Source of the DNA: Emergencia timonensis
GTDB lineage: Bacteria; Bacillota; Clostridia; Peptostreptococcales; Anaerovoracaceae
Reading direction: 5' to 3'
Assembly (NCBI RefSeq): GCF_900086585.1
Contig: NZ_FLKM01000009.1
Location: 1,116,001-1,180,000, forward strand
DNA: 64,000 nucleotides
Position numbers and translations under genes: made by a program. The notes beneath the pieces are model-generated. The model worked only from the letters and a program-made list of their open reading frames with translations. It had not been told where the DNA came from and did no database searches. Below, piece after piece: positions 1 through 8,440 of this stretch (its first letter is position 1; each line of letters starts with the position of its first letter).

Positions 1-1
1 A

Positions 2-265
2 CTGCTCATCGCTGCCAACGCCAGGTGGGATGAAGACAACAAGATTGACGAGTGCATCGACCAGCTGTTAAAACATATTTTGGACGAAAAACCGATCACT
101 TCCCGGCAGTTCATCAAAGTTCTGCCGGAAATTGCTGTATATAAGCCGGATTTGGCGGCGGACATCAAAGAGGCGCTGCGCCTGGCAGATACTGAAATCT
201 ATGCGGACAGCATGCAGCCTTTGGTATATAAGGATATCCAGGCGGCCTTGAAGAAAATCACCTGA
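2..265 (+). CDS. C-terminal end of a HEAT-repeat-like protein (partial)
   Basis: The reading frame is open from the window edge, so only the last 87 residues are present. They are helix-rich and contain the segments KIDEVID-like 'KIDECID', 'DEKPITSRQF' and 'LVYKDIQAAL', ending KKIT. I associate this pattern with small clostridial proteins built of HEAT-like helical repeats, often mislabelled SufBD-like. The internal TTG at 80 is in frame and is not a convincing start, because coding similarity continues upstream of it. No function can be inferred from this fragment. Confidence 0.55.
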   Translation: MLIAANARWDEDNKIDECIDQLLKHILDEKPITSRQFIKVLPEIAVYKPDLAADIKEALRLADTEIYADSMQPLVYKDIQAALKKIT

Positions 266-349
266 CGACCTCTCTTTATCCGATTGCTGGGGGAGAGGCA
301 TTCTCGCAGAAAGACTGCTATACTTTGATCATGAACGGAGGTGACGAGG

Positions 350-1207
350 ATGGAATTATTAGAAAACTGGAATAGGGCAATCTCGTATTTGGAAGACCAT
401 TTGGAGGATCAAGTGGATATGGAAGAAGCGGCGGCTTTGGCCTGCTGCTCGCTCTATCACTTTCAAAGAATGTTTTCCTATATGACGGACATTACGGTAA
501 GCGAATATATTCGCCGCAGAAAGATGTCTATGGCAGCGGCAGAGCTGCAGTCAGGACAAGTGAAAGTCCTGGATCTGGCTCTGAAGTATGGTTATGAATC
601 ACCAACTGCTTTTAACCGTGCTTTTAAGAACATACACGGTATTGCACCGTCCCAGGCTAGGCGCGAAGGCGTCGTTCTGAAAACCTATCCTCCGATCAGT
701 TTCAAAATAACGATCAAAGGAGAATATGAGATGAACTACAAAATTGTAACAAAAGAGGCCTTTCGCGTTGTAGGTAAGAAAACCCACTTCACTGGAGGTA
801 TCGACGAGTCTTTCGAGAAAATACCGGGAATCTGGATGCAGGCTGGCAAAGACCAGACCATTTCCCAGTTATGCGAAATGATGAATCCGGAGATTCCCGG
901 GATCATGGGAATCTGTACTTCTGCCAGGGATGAGGAGTTTGACTATTATATCGGTGTCGCTTCTAAGGCGCCGGCGCCTGCAGGCATGGAAGAACTGCAG
1001 ATTGAAGCAGGAAACTGGGCGGTCTTTCAATGTATCGGCGCTATGCCCGATTCGATTCAGAATCTGCAGAAACGTATTATAACGGAGTGGCTGCCTGGGG
1101 CGGGATATGAATACGTCAACGCGCCGGATATAGAAGTGTATTTTGAAGGGGACCAGAGCAGTGCAGACTATGTTTGCGAAGTCTGGATGCCAGTGGTTAA
1201 GAAATAG
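350..1207 (+). CDS. AraC-family regulator with GyrI-like effector domain
   Basis: 285 residues. The N-terminal ~105 residues form the paired AraC helix-turn-helix ('CCSLYHFQRMF' and 'VLDLALKYGYESPTAFNRAFK'). From about residue 125 there is a GyrI-like / SOUL-type small-molecule-binding domain ('ESFEKIPGIWMQ', 'FQCIGAMPDSIQNL', 'EVYFEGD', 'CEVWMPV'). This matches the Rob/BmrR-style arrangement in which the C-terminal domain binds lipophilic or cationic ligands. I chose ATG 350 over GTG 341 because GGAGGT at 337-342 lies 7 bases before it; the GTG would sit inside that ribosome site. Ligand and targets are unknown, and there is no adjacent transporter. Confidence 0.85.
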   Translation: MELLENWNRAISYLEDHLEDQVDMEEAAALACCSLYHFQRMFSYMTDITVSEYIRRRKMSMAAAELQSGQVKVLDLALKYGYESPTAFNRAFKNIHGIAPSQARREGVVLKTYPPISFKITIKGEYEMNYKIVTKEAFRVVGKKTHFTGGIDESFEKIPGIWMQAGKDQTISQLCEMMNPEIPGIMGICTSARDEEFDYYIGVASKAPAPAGMEELQIEAGNWAVFQCIGAMPDSIQNLQKRIITEWLPGAGYEYVNAPDIEVYFEGDQSSADYVCEVWMPVVKK

Positions 1208-1309
1208 TGAATGGACGAAGGGAGGGCATGTTCGCAAGAGACATGTCCTTCTGCACTATGATGATTTTATGTTGAGTTCGCTATAATTAAAAAACGATGG
1301 ATTTAACCC

Positions 1310-1340
1310 TTGACCTGTACCTTGGGTACAGGTCTATACT
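1310..1340 (+). promoter_or_regulatory. MerR-type promoter with dyad operator
   Basis: TTGACC (1310-1315) and TATACT (1335-1340) are separated by 19 bases, the over-long spacer characteristic of MerR-activated promoters. A perfect 9-bp inverted repeat, ACCTGTACC (1313-1321) and GGTACAGGT (1325-1333) with a 3-base centre, fills the spacer. It lies 27 bases before the MerR gene start at 1368, so autoregulation is likely. Confidence 0.85.
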
Positions 1341-1367
1341 TGATTCAGCAAGGAGAGGAGACAGTCT

Positions 1368-2255
1368 ATGAGAATAAATGAAGTGACGAGAGAAACCGGT
1401 CTCAGCAGACGGGCGGTCAAGTATTATGAAGAGGAAGGCCTTTTAACAGTAAAAAAAGATCAAAACGGTTATAGAAACTACAGCATCGAAAATCTTAAAA
1501 TCCTAAAAGAGATTTCCGTATATCGCAAGCTGGGCATTGGCATCAAAGAAATTAAGGTTCTCTTGCAGGACGAGGATAAAGGGATTCTTCGGCAGGTTTA
1601 CGAAGAGAAACGAAAGCAGTTGGGCGAAAATCAGCGGGAATTAGAGGCATTGGCTGCCTATATAGAAAACGAGAATATTGAAGTTCTTTCACAGCAGCTG
1701 GAGTATGAGACCATTGCCGACGCTCTCAGAGACATGATCCCGGGTGCATACGGCTACTATTTTATGTATCATTTCCTGCCCTATCTGCAGATTAAAATCA
1801 CGACACCGGCACAAAGAGAGGCCTACGAGGCAATCGTCGGTTTTTTTGACGGTTTAGAGATCAAAATTCCCTTTCTCTTGAAGGTCGTTAGCTTCCTATC
1901 CTGCAAATTATCAAAGCAGGATGCAGAAACTATGACAAAGAGAATGGATGCCCAGATAAAGCGATATATTGATTTAGCAGATGAGGACTATGCGAAGCTG
2001 AGGGAGCAGGTACGAAAAAACGTAAAAAAGAAAAACTCACTATTCTATAGATATTATCCTGCATTTGCATCACAGCGGAAGTTTATGAAGCGATTGCAGG
2101 ACTGCGGATATAACGATATTTTCATTCCCAATATGGTGAAATTATCTCCCTCCTACAAAGTCTACCACGATGCTTTAACTCAGGTAAACGACAGGATTTG
2201 TGCGGACCTGGGCCTGTACTACGACTCGGACTATCATCTGGTTATGAAGAGATAA
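1368..2255 (+). CDS. MerR-family transcriptional regulator
   Basis: 295 residues. The N-terminal winged helix is typical of MerR ('INEVTRETGLSRRAVKYYEEEGLL', then 'GYRNYSIENLKIL', residues 1-70), followed by a coiled-coil dimer helix ('EKRKQLGENQRELEAL'). The remaining ~175 residues form a large effector domain with no Cys metal-binding motif, so an organic ligand is more likely than a metal. GGAGAGGAG at 1351-1360 precedes ATG 1368. Its own promoter has a 19-base spacer with a dyad. The gene is monocistronic, closed by a terminator shared with the convergent phn operon. Confidence 0.85.
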   Translation: MRINEVTRETGLSRRAVKYYEEEGLLTVKKDQNGYRNYSIENLKILKEISVYRKLGIGIKEIKVLLQDEDKGILRQVYEEKRKQLGENQRELEALAAYIENENIEVLSQQLEYETIADALRDMIPGAYGYYFMYHFLPYLQIKITTPAQREAYEAIVGFFDGLEIKIPFLLKVVSFLSCKLSKQDAETMTKRMDAQIKRYIDLADEDYAKLREQVRKNVKKKNSLFYRYYPAFASQRKFMKRLQDCGYNDIFIPNMVKLSPSYKVYHDALTQVNDRICADLGLYYDSDYHLVMKR

Positions 2256-2261
2256 AGACGA

Positions 2262-2303
2262 GAAAAACTCCATCCAGCCAAGTGGCTTGACGGAGTTTTT
2301 CTT
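2262..2303. terminator. Bidirectional intrinsic terminator
   Basis: GAAAAACTCC (2262-2271) pairs with GGAGTTTTTC (2292-2301), with inner AGCCA/TGGCT pairing. Runs of A and T on the two sides let it serve both the MerR gene and the convergent phnX operon. Confidence 0.8.
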
Positions 2304-2324
2304 TATATATAAATTAGCGATGGG

Positions 2325-3110
2325 CTATTGTTGTTGAATCAGGTCGATGAGATCCGGCAGACTGCTCATATTGTCGATGACATAATCTGCACCGCAGTCC
2401 TGATAGATTTTGGTAACCTGGTCATGACAGGCGCGCTTTTCCTCTGGGGACAGCACATTGTATTCTGCTTCTGACAGCGCCATGACGGAGCTGCCTTCAA
2501 TTACTCCAATCGAAAGCAAGCCTGCGTTTTTGCCTTCTTTGATATCGGCAGTGGTATCGCCGACTTTGATAGCAGCGGAGACGCTGCTGATTCGAAGCGC
2601 TTCTAAATTTTTAAAGATCATGAAAGGATAAGGTCGCCCCATCTTATTCACAGAATCTGGAGAGAACCAGGCGTCAGGACGATATCCCTGTCTTTCTGCT
2701 TCCGGCACGACGATGCGCATCATTTCGTCAGTATAGCCAGTTGTAGAGCCAATCTGAATGCCTCGTTCCCGCAGTGTCTTTACGGCTTCCAGCACATACG
2801 GCTTTGGCTGAGCAAAATCATGAAGAATCTCCATAATACCGCTTTCACTTTTTTGGTAGACAGCGTCTACATCCTCGCGCGTCCATTGCCGGCCGTGAGA
2901 GATGGCCCAGGCTTTCTGAATACGGGGCATCTGCATCATGGTGTGGATGTGGTTCCATTTGAGCATGCCCATAGGGGCGCGCACCTCGTCTACTGTCGGT
3001 GTGATGCCGAATTCCTCAAAGGCTTTGATAAAGGCCTGGACCGGGGCAAAGGAACCGAAGTCAACAGTGGTTCCAGCCCAGTCAAAGATGACTGCTTCTA
3101 TTTTTTTCAT
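2325..3110 (-). CDS. phnX: Phosphonoacetaldehyde hydrolase (phosphonatase)
   Basis: 261 residues, normal for PhnX. It is a HAD-superfamily hydrolase that cleaves the C-P bond of phosphonoacetaldehyde to acetaldehyde and phosphate. Visible features are the nucleophile motif 'IFDWAGTT' (Asp10; Ala12 replaces the usual second Asp, as in phosphonatases), the Schiff-base lysine in 'GMLKWNH' (Lys51), and the Mg-binding motif 'KVGDTTADIKEG'. It is the last gene of the phn operon. Its ATG overlaps the phnW stop by one base, implying translational coupling. Confidence 0.95.
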   Translation of the reverse strand: MKKIEAVIFDWAGTTVDFGSFAPVQAFIKAFEEFGITPTVDEVRAPMGMLKWNHIHTMMQMPRIQKAWAISHGRQWTREDVDAVYQKSESGIMEILHDFAQPKPYVLEAVKTLRERGIQIGSTTGYTDEMMRIVVPEAERQGYRPDAWFSPDSVNKMGRPYPFMIFKNLEALRISSVSAAIKVGDTTADIKEGKNAGLLSIGVIEGSSVMALSEAEYNVLSPEEKRACHDQVTKIYQDCGADYVIDNMSSLPDLIDLIQQQ

Positions 3111-4210
3111 TATTTATCCTCCATATAGTCTGCAAAGATTTTGCAGAGCTTTTCGATGTCGTCGATATAAATTTCTCCAATATTGCCGATGCGGAAGGTA
3201 TCCGCGTCAGTTACTTTACCCGGGTAGATGGCGTAACCGCGGTCTTTGACGTAAGCGTACATTTCTTCAAAAGAGAAATTGTGGTGTTCCGGAAAACAAA
3301 AACTGGTGATGATCGGGCTTTGGTGAGTGCTGTCAATGTAAGTATGAAACCCTAGCCGGGCCAATTCCTGTATGAGCATTTTATTATTGGATCTGTAACG
3401 CTGCTCTCTAGCCCGTATGCCGCCTTCTGCTTCTAGCTCTTCAAGGGCTTTGGCAAAAGCTAAAACCACATGGGTAGGGGAGGTGAAACGCCACTTCCCG
3501 TCTTTTTCCATGGCTTTCCACTGGTCATAGAGATCCAGAGAAAGACTTCTCGCTTTTCCCTCGCAAGAGGCCAGTGCTTCTTTTTTTGCTATGATAAAGG
3601 AGAAGCCTGGGACGCCTTGTACGCATTTGTTTGCGGAGCTGATGAGAAAGTCAATGCCGAGGTCAGCTACTGGAATGTCGATGCCGCCAAAACTGGACAT
3701 GGCGTCAACAATATAGGTTTTGCCGGCTGTTTTTACGACTTTGGCGACGGCGGCAATGTCGTTGAGAATACCGGAAGTAGTTTCGCAATGTACCATGGAT
3801 ACGTGGGTAATCGCCGGATCGACGGCGAGGATTTCTGCGATTTTATTGCTGTCAGGGGTCTCGTCATAGCTACAGTTGTACAATTGATGAGACAAGCCTG
3901 CGCGATGGGCAATTTCTGCCATTCTCTGACCATATGCGCCGTTGGCGATAATCAATAATTTGTCCTGTGCACTTACGGCGCTGGTCAATACAGATTCAAC
4001 GCCGAAAGTGCCGCTGCCCTGCATGAGGACGGCTGTATATTCCTCAGGCGATACATGGGCCAATTTAAGGAGTGTTTTGCGAATAGACTGGGTAATCTGT
4101 TTGTAATCGTCATCCCAGGTACAGTGGTCCACCAGCATTTCTTTTTTTACGGTTTCTGTCGTGGTCAGGGGACCAGGGGTTAACAGCTTATATGTAATCA
4201 TTTTTTTCAT
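3110..4210 (-). CDS. phnW: 2-aminoethylphosphonate-pyruvate transaminase
   Basis: 366 residues. A PLP-dependent class V aminotransferase that converts 2-aminoethylphosphonate plus pyruvate to phosphonoacetaldehyde plus alanine. 'LLTPGPLTTT' is the family start, Asp169 in 'IVDAMSSFGG' contacts the PLP ring, and Lys195 in 'SSANKCVQG' is the Schiff-base lysine. The first ATG (4210) abuts the AGAGGA ribosome site; the in-frame ATG at 4201 (Met4) has better spacing and may be the real start. It supplies the substrate of the following phnX. Confidence 0.95.
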   Translation of the reverse strand: MKKMITYKLLTPGPLTTTETVKKEMLVDHCTWDDDYKQITQSIRKTLLKLAHVSPEEYTAVLMQGSGTFGVESVLTSAVSAQDKLLIIANGAYGQRMAEIAHRAGLSHQLYNCSYDETPDSNKIAEILAVDPAITHVSMVHCETTSGILNDIAAVAKVVKTAGKTYIVDAMSSFGGIDIPVADLGIDFLISSANKCVQGVPGFSFIIAKKEALASCEGKARSLSLDLYDQWKAMEKDGKWRFTSPTHVVLAFAKALEELEAEGGIRAREQRYRSNNKMLIQELARLGFHTYIDSTHQSPIITSFCFPEHHNFSFEEMYAYVKDRGYAIYPGKVTDADTFRIGNIGEIYIDDIEKLCKIFADYMEDK

Positions 4211-4231
4211 TCCTCTCTACTTCCATTGTTG

Positions 4232-5248
4232 TTATTTTGCTAGTGCTTCTTTAGCGGCTTCGGACAGAGCCTGGTGTTTTTCTAACAGTTCTACTGTCAG
4301 TGGCTCTTTAAACTCCTTGGAATTCTTTGATACCGCGTTGTCGTCTGCTTTTTCGCCGTTATACAGTGGGACTGGGTAGTATTCCATCAGTTTGCTGCGG
4401 CCGTTTTCAATGATGCATCTGACCATCTCCATGGCCAGTTTATTGGTATCCTCACCCTTGTCAATGATGCCAATACCCTCGGTTAGGGTATAGTTTCCTT
4501 CCGTCGGATCTACGAAGTCCACTGGCAGGCCTTCTTCTTTATCAGCCACTGCCTGATGACGAAGGCCAAAGCCGATGGCGACCTCGCCTGCGCGCACTTT
4601 TTTAATTGGACCGGATCCGGACTGTTCCATGTGAGCGCCTGCGTTAGTATAGATATCTTCCAGAATTTTTTGCGCTTCCTTTTCCCCATAAGCGTCTACC
4701 AAAGCCTGCACCATAAGCCAGGCAGTGGAAGAGCCTTCTATATCGACTACAGAAATGAAGCCTTTGTAAACTGGCTTTGCCAAGTCTTTTAATGACTTTG
4801 GTGTCGGAAGATTGTTTTCTTTCATCACTTCTGTGTTGAGAAGAATCGCTCCTTGGTTGGCAAGAAACGGCGCATAATAGGAGGGAACCTCTTTGATTGT
4901 GTCCACGTCAAACTCTAAATCCTGAAACATGGAGTTTTGCTCCTGAGCGCTGTCCATATAATAAGAACTCATCGTGACGATGTCTGCTTCAATGTCTGTA
5001 CCTTCTGCCAGAAGCTTACCTCCAAGTTCAGAAGTGCCAAAACTCTGAAAGATAAACTTTCCTTCATAACCGTTGTCGTTAAGGGTATCAGTCATAGCAG
5101 CCACCGCCTCGTCGTCTGCATTGGAGTAGATGACCACCTGAGAGGCCTCTTTGGAGCCGCAGCCTGTGAACACGGTGAAACAGAGGGCGAGTACAGCGGC
5201 AAAGCAGGCAACTGCTTTGAACTTACGAGTAGATTTTCTTTTAAACAT
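4232..5248 (-). CDS. 2-AEP ABC transporter substrate-binding lipoprotein
   Basis: 338 residues. The N-terminus has basic residues, a hydrophobic stretch and a lipobox ('VFTGC', Cys about residue 30), so it is a surface lipoprotein. The body is the type II periplasmic-binding fold of the iron/AEP/thiamine group ('VVIYSNADDEAVAAM', 'GKFISVVDIEGSSTAWLMV'-like segment, 'IGFGLRHQAVADKEEGLPV'). Its place between a permease and phnW points to 2-aminoethylphosphonate. Ligand specificity is inferred from context only. Confidence 0.85.
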   Translation of the reverse strand: MFKRKSTRKFKAVACFAAVLALCFTVFTGCGSKEASQVVIYSNADDEAVAAMTDTLNDNGYEGKFIFQSFGTSELGGKLLAEGTDIEADIVTMSSYYMDSAQEQNSMFQDLEFDVDTIKEVPSYYAPFLANQGAILLNTEVMKENNLPTPKSLKDLAKPVYKGFISVVDIEGSSTAWLMVQALVDAYGEKEAQKILEDIYTNAGAHMEQSGSGPIKKVRAGEVAIGFGLRHQAVADKEEGLPVDFVDPTEGNYTLTEGIGIIDKGEDTNKLAMEMVRCIIENGRSKLMEYYPVPLYNGEKADDNAVSKNSKEFKEPLTVELLEKHQALSEAAKEALAK

Positions 5249-5255
5249 GATTTTG

Positions 5256-6899
5256 TTATCCTTTCTTTTTTGCTTCTATTTTGATGTATGCTAATAGCTT
5301 AAATAAGCCTTTTGCGATAATGTTGGTTGCCAAAATCAAAATGGAGAGAACGAAAATTTCGTTGAAATCGGCAAAATGCTGCAGTTCTTTGATCTTTGTG
5401 GTGATGACCATGGTGCGGGCGCCGGCGATGAAGATGACTGCACTGACGGTGACCATGGCGTTGATGAAATAGTAATTAAAAACTTCCAGCAGAGTAGTGA
5501 AGGTGTTGGGCGTAATAATCCTGACTACCGTCTTAAACCAGCTGTCGCCCATGAGCTTGGCCGTACTTTCCCAAGAGGCATTCAATTTTTCCAGGCTGTT
5601 TTTCATCATCAAATAGGGGGATGAAAAGAAGTGAACGATGTTACATATAATGATGATGAAAAACGTGTTTTGTATCTGTGTGCCCTTAAATGCCAGCAGA
5701 AAAGCTACTCCCAGCACCATGCCTGGGATGGTGTTGGTGACAAGGGCGACACTGTCCAGTATTTTTCCAAGGGAGTGACTGAATCTGCTTCTCGCAGAAA
5801 TCAGAGTCGCTCCGTAAACGACCAAGGTGCCCAAGGCTGCTGTAAGAATGGCCGCCAGCAGAGAGTTTTGGTAGACTCCGATCAGGCTCTCGTCACCGAG
5901 GGCCACCTTGATATGATCTAAGGTCGGTGTCAGCGCATATGGCCAGCTTTTGGCAAATGGTACGATAAAAATAACTGCCAGTATTAAAAGCACTGTCACC
6001 AGTATGAGAAGGGAAAGCCCTGTAAAGACACTGTCCCTTGCTCTATTTTTAGGAATCTCAATCGTTGAGATTTTACTATATCTAATATTGTACCGCTCTA
6101 AAAAGGTGAGCAGCAAAATGCTGATGATGGACGGCAGCAGCATCATGACGGCCACAGCAGACCCTGTATGAAAATTAGGCAGACTGCCCAGCATTTCGTT
6201 ATAGAGCATGTTGGCGATCAAGTCCATGTTTCCTCCTACAGATGTGGGGATTCCATAATCCGTGAAACTGAGAAAGAAGGACTGGATGAATGAGGCTGCA
6301 AAGGTTCCAAGAAGCGGCGTTATGACTGTCGTCATAAAGGAACGGAACCGGTTATCGCCCATAGCGCGGGATACGATCATAAATTTCTTGTCGATATATC
6401 CCATGGTATTGTTGATCAGCATAAATGAAATCGGCAGGGTGTAGATCACATATCCGATCAAAAGCCCGCTGTATCCATAGATTTCAAAGGGCTGTTTGCC
6501 CAGCAGCATGGTAATCAGTCCTTGCTTGCCAAAAGAATAGATGATGGCGAAGCCGTATGTAATGGTGGGCAGAAACATGGGCAAAACCGCCAAGGCGGCA
6601 ATGCTCTTTTTGATTCTTTTATGGATGTTGGTGTAGTTAACGGCATAGGCCAAGATGAAAGCAAGGATTGTCGTAAGAACGCCGCTGAGAGACGATACGA
6701 CGATGCTGTTGGTCAGCGCTTTTCCAAACCCGGGCTTTGCAAAAATTTCTCCATAAAAATTTGTGGTCATTTCCTGGCCGCTGCTGAGGGACTGGATGGC
6801 AATCATCAACATGGGAAACAGAAGAAATATCACAAAAATAATTGCCAATAGGAGGAAAATAAACTTCAACTCCAGCGTGCCTTGTCTTTGCTTAGCCAT
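5256..6899 (-). CDS. 2-AEP ABC transporter permease, two fused membrane domains
   Basis: 547 residues with about 12 membrane helices, i.e. two binding-protein-dependent permease domains in one chain. Each half carries an EAA-like cytoplasmic loop ('AMGDNRFRSFMTTVITPLLG' and 'LMGDSWFKTVVRIITPN'). This layout is found in Fe3+ and 2-AEP uptake systems. It overlaps the ATPase gene by 8 bases and is followed 7 bases later by the binding protein. It imports the phosphonate that PhnW and PhnX degrade. Confidence 0.9.
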   Translation of the reverse strand: MAKQRQGTLELKFIFLLLAIIFVIFLLFPMLMIAIQSLSSGQEMTTNFYGEIFAKPGFGKALTNSIVVSSLSGVLTTILAFILAYAVNYTNIHKRIKKSIAALAVLPMFLPTITYGFAIIYSFGKQGLITMLLGKQPFEIYGYSGLLIGYVIYTLPISFMLINNTMGYIDKKFMIVSRAMGDNRFRSFMTTVITPLLGTFAASFIQSFFLSFTDYGIPTSVGGNMDLIANMLYNEMLGSLPNFHTGSAVAVMMLLPSIISILLLTFLERYNIRYSKISTIEIPKNRARDSVFTGLSLLILVTVLLILAVIFIVPFAKSWPYALTPTLDHIKVALGDESLIGVYQNSLLAAILTAALGTLVVYGATLISARSRFSHSLGKILDSVALVTNTIPGMVLGVAFLLAFKGTQIQNTFFIIIICNIVHFFSSPYLMMKNSLEKLNASWESTAKLMGDSWFKTVVRIITPNTFTTLLEVFNYYFINAMVTVSAVIFIAGARTMVITTKIKELQHFADFNEIFVLSILILATNIIAKGLFKLLAYIKIEAKKKG

Positions 6900-7671
6900 T
6901 GACTGCCCCTCCTCCTGCAGCTTGGAATCCCTGGTTGAATAAGGCGAGGATATTGTTTCTCTTGATTTCCAACTGTTTTAAGATGAAGCTTTTTACGAAG
7001 TCATCTTTTGGACTTTGGATGATTTCCTGGGGCTCTGCATATTGCAGTATGCTGCCGTTGTTGATAATCATGACTTTATCAGAGAGGCTCAGCGCTTCTT
7101 CCGGATCGTGGGTGACGATGATGGTGGTCAGATTGAACTCTTTTGCTATGGTCTTAATTTTTTCCTTTATGGATTCTTTGATGACGCCGTCCAGGGCGCT
7201 GAGGGGTTCGTCTAAGAGGAGAATCTTCGGTTTCATCACCAGGGTTCTTGCTAAAGCCACGCGCTGCTTCTGCCCGCCTGACAGCTGCTCTATTTTTTTG
7301 TCCAGGTGTTCCGCAAGCCCCAGTAAACTGATCAGCTCTCTGACTTCCTCGTCCGTGGAAATGGCGGGCTTGTTGCGCAGACCATAAGTGATGTTCTGAT
7401 AAGCGTTCAGGTTTGGAAACAGTGCATAGTCCTGGAAGACGATATTGAAACCTCGTTCTTCCATAGATACTTTCGTAATATCTTTTCCGTCAAAAAGTAT
7501 CTGCCCGCAGTCGCAGTCGGTGATGCCGAGGATGACATTCAGCAAAGTTGTTTTTCCGCTGCCTGAGGAACCCAGGATGGAAACAATTTCTCCCTCCTGG
7601 ATATCCAGGTTGACGTCTTTTAAAATAACGGTCCCATCGTAAGATTTTTTTATGTTTTTTAATGTCAGCAT
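6892..7671 (-). CDS. 2-AEP ABC transporter ATP-binding protein
   Basis: 259 residues from the chosen start. Walker A 'GSSGSGKTT', Q-loop 'VFQDYALFPN', signature 'LSGGQKQR', Walker B 'ILLLDEPLSALDG' and the switch His 'IVTHDPEEA' are all present. I chose ATG 7671 because AGGAGA lies just upstream of it; a longer in-frame start at 7692 would place that ribosome site inside the gene. First gene of the phn operon. An extended -10 (TGCTATACT, minus strand, about 7703-7711) precedes it. Confidence 0.92.
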   Translation of the reverse strand: MLTLKNIKKSYDGTVILKDVNLDIQEGEIVSILGSSGSGKTTLLNVILGITDCDCGQILFDGKDITKVSMEERGFNIVFQDYALFPNLNAYQNITYGLRNKPAISTDEEVRELISLLGLAEHLDKKIEQLSGGQKQRVALARTLVMKPKILLLDEPLSALDGVIKESIKEKIKTIAKEFNLTTIIVTHDPEEALSLSDKVMIINNGSILQYAEPQEIIQSPKDDFVKSFILKQLEIKRNNILALFNQGFQAAGGGAVNG

Positions 7672-7774
7672 GTATCTATCTCCTATCTTCAAATTCTGGC
7701 TCAGTATAGCATGCCAATGTTAAATCATCCTCCATAAAATGGTTAAAGGTTTGTAAAACTCTACGGTGGGTGGA

Positions 7775-7803
7775 TTGCCCGGCATGCTTATTTGGGATAT
7801 ACT
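7775..7803 (+). promoter_or_regulatory. Sigma-A-type promoter of the XRE regulator
   Basis: TTGCCC (7775-7780) and TATACT (7798-7803) with a 17-base spacer, 22 bases before the ATG at 7826. It is divergent from the phn operon promoter. Confidence 0.65.
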
Positions 7804-7825
7804 AAAGCAGATGGGAGGTGAATAT

Positions 7826-8410
7826 ATGAATTATGAAAAAGTAGGCAGCGTGATTTATCAGCTGCGCAAAGAGGCAGCTATGACGCAGCAGGAACTCGCA
7901 GACAAGCTCTTTATCAGCAATAAAGCCATTTCAAAGTGGGAGAGAGGGCAGGGCTGTCCAGACGTGTCGCTGCTCAGAAGCCTCTCAGAAATATTTGGCG
8001 TAAACATAGAGAAAATACTGGCAGGAGATCTGGCTCCTAACAGTGCAGATGGAGGGAATATGAAGAGAGCAAAATTTTATGTCTGTCCCATGTGCGGAAA
8101 TATCCTGACAGCCACTGGCGACGCGGAAATTTCCTGCTGCGGCAGGCGCCTGGAACCACTTGTGAGCAGGCCAGCAGATGCAGAACATCAACTTCACGTT
8201 GAGGTAATCGAAGACGATTACTACATTACCTTTGCACACGAGATGAGCAAAGACCATTTTCTGAATTTCTTTACCTATTTGGACTATGACCGAGTGACTT
8301 TGATCAGATTGTATCCAGAGCAGGGCGGCGAAGTGCGCTTTCCAAAGCGAGGCAGAGGAAAACTTCTGTTCGGCTGCAGTAAAGACGGCTTGTTCAGTTG
8401 GAAGCTGTAA
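7826..8410 (+). CDS. XRE regulator with desulfoferrodoxin-like C-terminal domain
   Basis: 194 residues. Residues 1-70 are a Cro/C1 helix-turn-helix ('MTQQELADKLFISNKAISKWERGQG'). Next is a rubredoxin-like zinc/iron knuckle 'CPMCGN' ... 'SCCGRRL'. The C-terminus ('LHVEVIEDDYYITFAHEMSKDHFLNF' split over two strands, then 'YPEQGGEVRF' and 'LFGCSKDGLF') resembles the iron centre II fold of superoxide reductases. The final His expected after the Cys ligand appears as Asp here. GGGAGGTG precedes ATG 7826; an in-frame ATG at 7766 has no ribosome site. It may sense metal or redox state. It stands alone. Confidence 0.8.
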   Translation: MNYEKVGSVIYQLRKEAAMTQQELADKLFISNKAISKWERGQGCPDVSLLRSLSEIFGVNIEKILAGDLAPNSADGGNMKRAKFYVCPMCGNILTATGDAEISCCGRRLEPLVSRPADAEHQLHVEVIEDDYYITFAHEMSKDHFLNFFTYLDYDRVTLIRLYPEQGGEVRFPKRGRGKLLFGCSKDGLFSWKL

Positions 8411-8440
8411 GAACAGGGCTTTGCAGGACCCGGCAGTGGT

